From RYN-133 sp036497285 (GTDB lineage: Bacteria > Actinomycetota > Actinomycetes > Mycobacteriales > Jatrophihabitantaceae), in assembly GCA_036497285.1 (NCBI GenBank), contig DASXJR010000007.1, positions 62,001 through 126,000 on the forward strand: 64,000 nt of DNA, written 5' to 3'. Every line of letters begins with the position of its first letter. The stretch's first letter is position 1. Below, piece after piece: positions 31,511 to 39,007 of the stretch. Both the position numbers and the translations under genes were made by a program. Under the pieces are notes generated by a model that worked only from the letters and a program-made list of their open reading frames with translations, searched no databases and was not told the origin of the DNA.

Positions 31511-33904
31511 TCAGCAGGTGGTGTGCCGGCCGGTGCGCCAGATGACGGACAGCGCGTCCGCGGCAGGGCTGGTCGCCCAGTGCCCGCGAGTGCTACCCCC
31601 GCCGGACGTGATGCCGCACGCCACCGACCCGGTCACGCTGGACCCGCTCAGCACGCGGTACTTCGCACCCACCCGCGGCGCATAGCTACCCAGGTCGTGC
31701 GCGACGAGCTTGCCGTGCAGCGTCACGGTTCCGGTGACGGCGAGCAGGTCGCGCGACTTCGCGGCAAGATCGACCGCGAGCGTGCCCTTCGTGCCTTGTG
31801 TGTACGCGCCGCTGATGTGCAGCGTGCCGGTGCTTGTGCCGGCGGGCTTGACCGTGCCGGCGTTGTTCGCGACGCCCGCGTCGATGGTGCCGGCACCCTG
31901 GAGCACTCCACCGCTCATGGTGACGGACCGCGTCACGAACAGGAGCGCAAGTTGCGCGCCGGCCGCGACCGTGGTCGTTCCTGCAGCCTGGATGAAGTCC
32001 CCGTTGATCGCGAACTTGCCGCGCTTCACCGTGAGCGTGCCGCGGTTGGTGAGCGGACCTGAACCGCTGCGGGTCGCCGCCCCGCTGCTGCCCGGGTCGA
32101 CCGTGAGCGCGCCGGTGTTGAGCACAGTCCCCGCGTAGATCTCGGTGAAGTTCGCCAGCGACGTGCTCGAAGCAAGGGTGAGTCGAGACTGACCCACATT
32201 CAGTTCGTTGGTCTTGGCTTTCGTGCCCGCTCCGAAGGTGGTCTTCGAACTGAGCGTCACCGTGCTGGGCGTGGAGCCGCCGTTGACGTTCGACACGTAC
32301 TTCTGGTCTGTGCCGGTGATCGCGGTCCCGCCGGCGATGGAGACGGTGACCTGGCCCGACACGGAGCCGCCGGTCCATTGCAGCGCCCCAGGCCCGCTCA
32401 GCGTCGCGGTGCCGTTCAGGCTTCCGCCGGTCTGCAGCGCGAGCTTCGTGCCGTGCGCGACCGTGATCGTTCCGCCGACCGCCGTCGGAGCGGTGATCGC
32501 AACCGTGCCGCCACCGTTGATCGTCGCCGACGTCAAGGAGCCCGGCGCTTCGTCCAGCTGCAACTCGCGGTTCGGGGCGACCGACGTGGTGGCGTCCGAC
32601 TGGTAGGCGACTCCGGTGATGAGTGCCGGCGCGGTGGCGGTGCCGGTCGGCACGGTGAGCGTGCCGTGATTGACGATCCGGTTGGGACTCACGCAGCAAC
32701 CGATGGTCGTGAACTGGGTGCCCGGCGCCAGGCTGACGACTCCGTCGGTCGCGTTGACGAGCTTCGCGTTCGACGCGGTGAGCACGCCGGCATTTTGGTC
32801 GAAACGCATGGTGCCGTGGTTGGTGAGGACGGACGCGGCGTTGCTCGATACGCCGTCCTGACCGCTCAATACGCGCTTGCCGTTGTCGGTGTGTGCTCCC
32901 GTCGCACGGAGGGTCACGCCATGGCCGATCGTGAAGTTGCCCTCGATCGTGCCGCCCGTCCAATCGATCGTGCCCGACCCTGCGAACGTCGCCGTGCCGC
33001 CGAGCTGTGCACCCGCGTTCATTACCAACGGACCCAGTTCCAGGTGGAAGTTGCCACCAAGGTTCTGCGTGCCGGACATCTTGGCCTTCGCGCCGTCCTC
33101 GATCAGCCAGCCGCCGGTGCCCGCGTAGTGAGCACCCGCGCCGGCGGTGACGGGTGCACTCTCGGTGACGAGCCGGCCACCGGACGATGCAACAAGCGTG
33201 CCGTTCTGGTCGACCTCGACGGCGTCGACGGTGAAATCACCGCCGGACACCGCGAGGGTGCCGTCATTGACGATCTTCGCCGGCGCGTTGCAGCACGACA
33301 GGAAGTTGACGTCGTTCGCACCGCTCGACGTCAGCGTTGCGCCGCTGAGGACGTGCAGGACGTCGGGGTTGTCGATGTGCAGGGCACTCGAGTTGGCATC
33401 GCCGGTGTTCGTCAGACCGCTCAACGTGAGCGAGCCGGCCACGTTCATGTTCGCGGCCAGGTCGTTGAGCCTGCCGTTCGTGCCCGACACGGTTCCGAGA
33501 GCGCCCGCGGCGAGTGTGAGCGGCGTGGCGATCGACCCGCCGTCCCACGTGAACGACCCGGTCACCGTGACGTTGCCGCCGTTGATGCTCACGCCGCACT
33601 TGTCCGGCGATTGGGTGATCGACAAGTCGGCCAGGGTCACCGTCGGAATGTTGTTCACCTGCGCTGTGCAGTGCGACGGGTCCGGCGCGGCGATCGCCAC
33701 TGAGTCACCGCTTCCGGGTACCCCGGACGGCGACCAGTTGTTCCGGTCGGTCCACGAGTGGTTGTCCCCGCCGCTGCCGGCTGCGGAGCCGATCCACGTG
33801 TAGCCGGCTCCGGACGCGAAGGCAGGCACCGCAGGCAGCGCTACGGCTATGGCAACTCCAGTAGCGACGGCAACGGGCAGGGCGGCAGAGATGAAGCGGC
33901 GCAT
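31511..33904 (-). CDS. Large secreted beta-solenoid-like protein
   Basis: A 797-aa exported protein. After a signal peptide (MRRFISAALPVAVATGVAIA to AFA) comes YTWIGSAAGSGGDNHSWTD and NWSPSGVPGSGDSVAI, an N-terminal cap seen in many secreted repeat proteins. The rest consists of short Gly/Thr/Val/Asn-rich turns (for example IVNDGTLAVSGGDF, LTNHGTMRF, NRGTLTVKRGKF) typical of parallel beta-helices. Two vicinal-cysteine turns, FLSCCNAPAKIVNDGTL and TTIGCCVSPNRIVNHGTL, are near-repeats. The end (HISGAYTQGTKGTLAVDLAA) resembles the last coils before an autotransporter barrel, but no barrel follows. Adhesin-like or carbohydrate-binding role possible. Confidence 0.82.
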   Translation of the reverse strand: MRRFISAALPVAVATGVAIAVALPAVPAFASGAGYTWIGSAAGSGGDNHSWTDRNNWSPSGVPGSGDSVAIAAPDPSHCTAQVNNIPTVTLADLSITQSPDKCGVSINGGNVTVTGSFTWDGGSIATPLTLAAGALGTVSGTNGRLNDLAANMNVAGSLTLSGLTNTGDANSSALHIDNPDVLHVLSGATLTSSGANDVNFLSCCNAPAKIVNDGTLAVSGGDFTVDAVEVDQNGTLVASSGGRLVTESAPVTAGAGAHYAGTGGWLIEDGAKAKMSGTQNLGGNFHLELGPLVMNAGAQLGGTATFAGSGTIDWTGGTIEGNFTIGHGVTLRATGAHTDNGKRVLSGQDGVSSNAASVLTNHGTMRFDQNAGVLTASNAKLVNATDGVVSLAPGTQFTTIGCCVSPNRIVNHGTLTVPTGTATAPALITGVAYQSDATTSVAPNRELQLDEAPGSLTSATINGGGTVAITAPTAVGGTITVAHGTKLALQTGGSLNGTATLSGPGALQWTGGSVSGQVTVSIAGGTAITGTDQKYVSNVNGGSTPSTVTLSSKTTFGAGTKAKTNELNVGQSRLTLASSTSLANFTEIYAGTVLNTGALTVDPGSSGAATRSGSGPLTNRGTLTVKRGKFAINGDFIQAAGTTTVAAGAQLALLFVTRSVTMSGGVLQGAGTIDAGVANNAGTVKPAGTSTGTLHISGAYTQGTKGTLAVDLAAKSRDLLAVTGTVTLHGKLVAHDLGSYAPRVGAKYRVLSGSSVTGSVACGITSGGGSTRGHWATSPAADALSVIWRTGRHTTC

Positions 33905-34110
33905 CGGGAACCTCACACCTCGGGACGATCGGGCGTCCAGCATGTGATCAACGCACCGCTCGCTTCATCGCACAGTTGCGCCAACCTCGAGCGCCACGGC
34001 CGCATGTGCAGAACGTGACAACAAGATCGACCGCAGACGCGGAACGAAGGCGAAACAAGACTCCCCCGTGTCAGTGGTCTGCGCGATAGTCACGGCAGGA
34101 GGTGGTCTTG

Positions 34111-35226
34111 GTGAGTGGTGTACGGGTGCTGGTCGGCACGCGCAAGGGCGCGTTCGTGATGACGTCCGACGAGGCACGCACGGATTGGGATATCAGCGGT
34201 CCGCACTTCCCGGGCTGGGAGGTGTATCACGTCGCGGGCTCGCCGGCCGATCAAGACCGGCTGTATGCGTCGCAGTCGAGCGGCTGGTTCGGTCAGTTGA
34301 TCCAGCGTTCCGATGACGGCGGCAAGAACTGGGAGCCGGTCGGCAACGACTTCACCTACGCCGGCGTACCCGGCGAGCACCAGTGGTACGACGGCACGCT
34401 GCGACCGTGGGAGTTCACCCGGGTGTGGCACCTCGAGCCGTCGCTGACCGACGCCGACACCGTCTACGCCGGCGTCCAGGACGCCGCGTTGTTCAAGACC
34501 ACCGACGGCGGTTCGTCCTGGACGGAGGTCCGCGGCCTGCGCGAGCACGGCTCGGGTCCGAACTGGCAGCCCGGCGCGGGCGGCATGTGCCTGCACACGA
34601 TCCTGCTCGACCCGCAGGACGAGAACCGCATCGTCGTCGCGATCTCGGCCGCAGGCGTCTTCCGCACCGCCGACGGTGGCGACACCTGGGAGCCGATCAA
34701 CAAGGGTCTGCTGTCCGACGGCATCCCCTCGCCGGCTGCAGAGGTCGGCCACTGCGTGCACAACCTCGCGATGCACCCCGGCAATCCGCAGACGATCTAC
34801 ATGCAGAAGCACTGGGACGTCATGCGCAGCGACGACGGCGGCGACAGCTGGGTCGAGATCAGCGGCAACCTGCCCACCGACTTCGGCTTCCCGATCGCGG
34901 TGCACGCCCACGAGCCCGAGACGATCTACGTGGTGCCGATCACCAGCGACTCGCACCACTTCCCGCCCGAGGGCAAGCTGCGGGTCTACCGGTCCCGCAG
35001 CGCCGGCAACGAGTGGGAGGCGCTGACGAACGGACTGCCGCAGGAGCACTGCTACCACGACATCCTGCGCGACTCGATGGCGGTCGACACGCTGTCCGAG
35101 TGCGGCATCTACTTCGGCACGACGGGCGGCCAGGTGTACGCCTCGGCCGACTCCGGCGACACCTGGAATGCGATCGCTCGCGACCTGCCGCCGGTGCTCT
35201 CGTGCGAGGTGCAGACTTTCGCGTGA
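34111..35226 (+). CDS. BNR/sialidase-like beta-propeller protein
   Basis: A 371-aa propeller made of BNR/Asp-box blades: DDGGKNWEPVG, DGGSSWTEV, DGGDTWEPIN, DDGGDSWVEIS, SAGNEWEAL and DSGDTWNAI. No signal peptide, so cytoplasmic, unlike true sialidases, and no obvious catalytic Tyr/Glu pair. It opens with VRVLVGTRKGAFVMTSDE. GTG start at 34111 has AGGAGG eight bases ahead; the frame begins three codons earlier without one. The small ubiquitin-like/MoaD gene follows after 7 bp, making a tight two-gene unit. Function unknown. Confidence 0.85.
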   Translation: MSGVRVLVGTRKGAFVMTSDEARTDWDISGPHFPGWEVYHVAGSPADQDRLYASQSSGWFGQLIQRSDDGGKNWEPVGNDFTYAGVPGEHQWYDGTLRPWEFTRVWHLEPSLTDADTVYAGVQDAALFKTTDGGSSWTEVRGLREHGSGPNWQPGAGGMCLHTILLDPQDENRIVVAISAAGVFRTADGGDTWEPINKGLLSDGIPSPAAEVGHCVHNLAMHPGNPQTIYMQKHWDVMRSDDGGDSWVEISGNLPTDFGFPIAVHAHEPETIYVVPITSDSHHFPPEGKLRVYRSRSAGNEWEALTNGLPQEHCYHDILRDSMAVDTLSECGIYFGTTGGQVYASADSGDTWNAIARDLPPVLSCEVQTFA

Positions 35227-35233
35227 GTACCCC

Positions 35234-35524
35234 ATGATCCGCGTGGCCCTGCCCGCCCACCTGCGCCAGCTCGCCAAGTGCGAGCGTGAGGTCCGCCTCG
35301 ACGCGGAGCCGACCCAGCGCGGCGTGATCGACGCGTTGGAAGCGACGTATCCGCAGCTGCGCGGCACGTTGCGCGACCCCAGCACGGGGCTGCGTCGACC
35401 GTTCGTCCGGTTCTACGCGCTGCAGGAAGACCTCTCGCACGAGTCGCCCGACACACCGCTGCCCGCCGAGGTGGCCGCGGGCAAGGAGCCGTTCCTCGTG
35501 ATCGGCGCGATGGCCGGCGGCTGA
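35234..35524 (+). CDS. MoaD/ThiS-like ubiquitin-fold protein
   Basis: A 96-aa beta-grasp protein. It starts with MIRVALPAHLRQLAKCEREV and has the motif VIDALEATYPQLRGTL of MoaD-type sulfur carriers. It ends in GAMAGG, and the terminal Gly-Gly is the residue pair adenylated by E1-like enzymes. No molybdopterin or thiamine synthesis gene is present in the window, so a carrier or modifier function outside those pathways is possible. Seven bases after the BNR-propeller gene. Confidence 0.87.
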   Translation: MIRVALPAHLRQLAKCEREVRLDAEPTQRGVIDALEATYPQLRGTLRDPSTGLRRPFVRFYALQEDLSHESPDTPLPAEVAAGKEPFLVIGAMAGG

Positions 35525-35536
35525 CTCAGCCGCGAC

Positions 35537-36433
35537 CTACTTGGAGATGCCGCCGCTGAGGCCGCTGAGCAGCTGCCGCCGGCCGAGGATGTACAACGCG
35601 AGGATGGGCAGCGCCGTCAGCAGTACCGACGCGAGCACAGCCGGGACGTTCACGCTGTACTGCCCCTGGAAGGTCCACAAGGCGAGCGGCAGTGTGCGCT
35701 TACTCGGGCTCTGTGTGAGCACCAGCGGAAGCAGGAAGCCGTTCCACACGGTCAAGCCGTCGTAGATCGAGATGGTGACGATCGCGGGACGTGTGAGCGG
35801 GAACGCCAGCCGCCACAGCATCGACCACTCGCTCGCGCCGTCGACGCGCATCGCTTCGAACAGCTCGCGCGGCACGTCCCGGATGAAGTTCGACAACACC
35901 AAGACCGACAGCGGGATCGCGAACGCGATCGACGGCAGGACGAGCGCGAGCAGGGTGTCGTACAGCTTGAGTTTGATGATCATCAGGTAGATCGGGATGA
36001 TCGTCGCCTGCAGCGGGATGGCCAGCCCGGTCAGGAACAGCCAGTTGACACCGCGCAGGAAGAACCGTTGGCCGTCGCGAATGATCGCGTACGCCGCCAT
36101 GAACGACACGAGGACGGCCGGCACCACGGCCCCGAGGGTCACGATCACGCTGTTGACGAAGTAGTGCAGGAAGTCCGAGTGAATGACCATCCGGTAGTTG
36201 TCGAGCGTGGGATGACTCGTCGGCACAAGGGGATTCGACGCGAAGTAGTTCGTCTGTGACTTGAGGCTGGTGATGACGATCCAGTAGATCGGGATCATCA
36301 CGACGAGGAACCAGACCCAGCCGGACAGGCCGCCGAGCCAGTTCAGCTTCAGCAGGCGCCGTCCCACCGAACCGTGCCGCGCCTGCACCTTGCGCTCCGG
36401 CGGCGCCTCGAGCGTCGCGGTTGCCATCCTCAC
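35537..36433 (-). CDS. Carbohydrate ABC transporter permease (MalG/LplC type)
   Basis: A 298-aa inner-membrane permease with six hydrophobic helices. The EAA coupling loop is readable as ELFEAMRVDGASEWSMLWRL, and the C-terminal LPLALWTFQGQYSVN follows the family pattern. GTG start at 36433 overlaps the MalF-type stop (GTGA); an ATG two codons later is an alternative. Last gene of a three-gene sugar-uptake operon (binding protein, MalF-type, MalG-type). No ATPase gene is linked, so a shared MsiK-like ATPase elsewhere is expected for actinomycetes. Confidence 0.9.
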   Translation of the reverse strand: MRMATATLEAPPERKVQARHGSVGRRLLKLNWLGGLSGWVWFLVVMIPIYWIVITSLKSQTNYFASNPLVPTSHPTLDNYRMVIHSDFLHYFVNSVIVTLGAVVPAVLVSFMAAYAIIRDGQRFFLRGVNWLFLTGLAIPLQATIIPIYLMIIKLKLYDTLLALVLPSIAFAIPLSVLVLSNFIRDVPRELFEAMRVDGASEWSMLWRLAFPLTRPAIVTISIYDGLTVWNGFLLPLVLTQSPSKRTLPLALWTFQGQYSVNVPAVLASVLLTALPILALYILGRRQLLSGLSGGISK

Positions 36434-37359
36434 GCACCTTCCATCTGACTCGCGCTCGGATCACGCCCGCCGAGCCGGCGCAGCAGCAGCGCGAGCGCCA
36501 GCCCGACCAGTACGAGGATCACCGCGATCGCGCTGGCCTGGCCCATCAGGTTCGCCTGGAAGCCCTGCTTGTACATGTCGAGCGCGAGCACCCGGGTGGC
36601 GTCAGCCGGCCCGCCGGCCGTGAGCACGAAGATCAGGTCGAAGAAGGTCAGCGACCCGACCACCATCAGGGTGGACGAGGTGATGATCGTATATTTGATC
36701 TGCGGCAGCGTGATCGAGAAGAACTGCCGCACCCGTCCGGCTCCGTCGATGGTCGCCGCCTCGTACATGCTCGCCGGGATCTGCCGCACCGCACCCTGAT
36801 AGATCAGCGAGTGGAACGGGATGAACTGCCACGACACGATGAACACGACGCACGCGAGCGCGAGCCTGGGCTGACCGAGCCAGTCCTGCGTCAGCAGCGA
36901 CCAGTGCAGGCCGGCGCCGAGGCCGAAGTTCGGGTCGAGCAGCGCCTTGTACGTGATCGCGATCGCGGCCGAGCTGAGCAGCAGCGGGATGAAGAAGAAC
37001 ACCGCCAGAACCCCGCGGTAGCGCTGCCTGCCCGCGATGAATACCCCGATCAGAATGCTCATCGGCGTCTGGAACGCCCACGACAGCAGCATCACGAGGA
37101 ACGTGATCCACAATGCGTGCGGCAGCCCGGGGTTGCCGAGCGTTGCCCGCCAGCTGACCAGCCCGGTGATGTGGATAGCGCCGAGGCCGTCCCACGTGGT
37201 GAAGCTCAGCAGCAGGCACCCGACGAGCGGGACGAGCCCGAAGACGGTGAAGACCGCGAGGGCCGGCAGCGCAAGCCAACTCAGCGACCGCTGACGCCGG
37301 CGCCGGGGGCGCGCCGGCGCCTGCGCGGTCTGCTGAGCCGGCCGCGCTACCGCCGTCAT
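36430..37359 (-). CDS. Carbohydrate ABC transporter permease (MalF/UgpA type)
   Basis: A 309-aa permease with a basic N-terminus, then six membrane helices beginning LSWLALPALAVFTVFGLVPL. The coupling loop ASMYEAATIDGAGRVRQFF matches the EAA motif. The ATG at 37359 overlaps the binding-protein stop (ATGA). Forms the channel with the MalG-type protein. Sugar specificity cannot be read from the sequence; the adjacent GH3 gene suggests an oligosaccharide. Confidence 0.9.
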   Translation of the reverse strand: MTAVARPAQQTAQAPARPRRRRQRSLSWLALPALAVFTVFGLVPLVGCLLLSFTTWDGLGAIHITGLVSWRATLGNPGLPHALWITFLVMLLSWAFQTPMSILIGVFIAGRQRYRGVLAVFFFIPLLLSSAAIAITYKALLDPNFGLGAGLHWSLLTQDWLGQPRLALACVVFIVSWQFIPFHSLIYQGAVRQIPASMYEAATIDGAGRVRQFFSITLPQIKYTIITSSTLMVVGSLTFFDLIFVLTAGGPADATRVLALDMYKQGFQANLMGQASAIAVILVLVGLALALLLRRLGGRDPSASQMEGA

Positions 37360-38747
37360 TTGCCGATGACCGCATTCATGGTGTCGGCGTACTGCTGGGG
37401 TGAGATCGCCAGCGCGAACAGCTTGCCGATCGTGTCGAGCAAGGTGGTCGCCGCGGTCGGGCTCAGCAATTGATCCCACGACTGCGCGAAAATATTGGCA
37501 TTGCTCGACACGTCGTAGACGAACTTCAGGAAGGTGGCGTCATCGGACGAGCTGAGCTGGCTCGCCGCGGTCTTGACGATCGGCACGCCACCGGTGCCGA
37601 TCCACGCCTTCACCTCGGCGTCGGTGAGCACGCCCTTCGCGAAGAAGTCCTTGGCGACGGTCTTCTGCTGCTCGGTCGCCTTCGACGAGATCGAGAGGTA
37701 CTGGCCGGGGTTGCCGACGGTGTCGCTCGGGTCGCCCTTGCCGCCGTCGACCGGCGGGAAGTTCATCCAGCCCAGGTGCCCGCCGGTGACGAAGTCGCCG
37801 CCGTCCTGCTTCATGCTCGCGTAGGTCCACGAGCCGTGCAGCATCATCGCTGACTTGCCGGTGTAAAGCACGGCCTGGTCGGCGTTGGAGTCGGCCGTGA
37901 TCGACGCGAAGCCCTTGATGAAGCCGCCGGCCTTGATCAGGTTCTGGCACTCGGTCAGGGCTTGTATCGCGAGCGGGTTGGACCAGGCGTTCTTGTCACC
38001 GTTGGCGACTGCACCGAACACGTCCGGGCCGCCAATGCGATCGAACAGGAACTCCAGCCACATCATGTTGGTCCACAGCGACTGCCCGCCGAGCGAGATC
38101 GGCGCGACGCCCTTCGCCTTGAACTTCGGCACGAGGTCCATGAGATCGCCCCACGACTGCGGCGGGTTCAGACCGGCGTCGTCGAAGACCTTCTTGTTGT
38201 AAAACAGGATGATCGGCTGCACCGTCTCGCACGGCATCGCGTAGATCTTGCCGTTGACGGTGGCCGCGCCGAACGACGACGGGAAGAGCCGGTTCTTCAC
38301 ATCGGAGTTCTGCTGGAACCACGGGGTCAGGTCCTCGACGAGGCCGTCCTGCACGTAGCTGCGCAGGCCACCGCCGCCCCAGCCCCAGATGATCGTCGGA
38401 CCCTTGCCCGCGCCCAGCGCGGTCTTGATCTTCGTCTTGTACGCGTCGTTCTGGAACTCGGTGTACGAGATCGTGCCGTTGCCGGTCGCGTTGAAGGCCT
38501 TGACCGCGTTTTCGCGGATCTGCTGCTGCGGCTCTCCGTTCAGGAACCAGTAGGTCGCACTACCCGACCCGCCGCCGCCACCGGCGGAGGCACCGCCACC
38601 GCCGCCCGCGCCCGCCTGGCTGGGGCCGTTGGAACTGCACGCGGCGAGCGCGACCGAGACCGGTACGCCGAGGCCGAGCAACTCGAGGAAACGCCGGCGC
38701 GACAATCCGGCAGGGGGCAGATTCGATGGGTGGGTTCCCGTGTCCAC
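37356..38747 (-). CDS. Sugar-binding lipoprotein with Tat signal
   Basis: A 463-aa extracellular solute-binding protein (family 1). The leader has a twin-arginine motif SRRRFLELLG and a lipobox ALAAC followed by a Gly/Ser-rich linker, so it is a Tat-exported lipoprotein. The mature part contains GPTIIWGWGGGGLRSYVQDG, VQPIILFYNKKVFDDAGL and MMLHGSWTYASM, all usual for oligosaccharide binders. GTG at 38747 has GGAGA five bases ahead. First gene of the uptake operon, divergent from the GH3 gene with a shared 260-bp promoter region. Confidence 0.9.
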   Translation of the reverse strand: MDTGTHPSNLPPAGLSRRRFLELLGLGVPVSVALAACSSNGPSQAGAGGGGGASAGGGGGSGSATYWFLNGEPQQQIRENAVKAFNATGNGTISYTEFQNDAYKTKIKTALGAGKGPTIIWGWGGGGLRSYVQDGLVEDLTPWFQQNSDVKNRLFPSSFGAATVNGKIYAMPCETVQPIILFYNKKVFDDAGLNPPQSWGDLMDLVPKFKAKGVAPISLGGQSLWTNMMWLEFLFDRIGGPDVFGAVANGDKNAWSNPLAIQALTECQNLIKAGGFIKGFASITADSNADQAVLYTGKSAMMLHGSWTYASMKQDGGDFVTGGHLGWMNFPPVDGGKGDPSDTVGNPGQYLSISSKATEQQKTVAKDFFAKGVLTDAEVKAWIGTGGVPIVKTAASQLSSSDDATFLKFVYDVSSNANIFAQSWDQLLSPTAATTLLDTIGKLFALAISPQQYADTMNAVIGK

Positions 38748-38956
38748 GCTGATCTCCACTCGGGCTGGGGGCGGCCGGGCCCTGACTGTGACCCGCGGCA
38801 CTTTCCGATAGTTTTCGGTTCGCGACGCTAGATTTTCGAAGATTGAAAGTCAAGGGTCTTGCCAGAACCGGTATCAGAGGGTCACAGTGGCGCCTGGATA
38901 CCCGGCAAAACTATGTCAGTTCGAACAAATTGCGGCAGGTTTCGCTCTCGCCCGCT

Positions 38957-38972
38957 CTCGAAATGTTTCGAG
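38957..38972. promoter_or_regulatory. LacI-type operator between sugar importer and GH3 genes
   Basis: CTCGAAATGTTTCGAG is a perfect palindrome with 7-bp arms and a 2-bp centre, 35 bp before the GH3 start. Two looser relatives with GAAA/TTTC cores lie nearer the importer (around 38801-38820 and 38830-38850). CGAAA-N-TTTCG sites are known for xylan-related LacI control in Streptomyces. The LacI gene at 41422 is the natural candidate regulator. Confidence 0.6.
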
Positions 38973-39007
38973 TCGTGAGTGCGCGCACCCTCCGCGAAGG
39001 GACGCAG

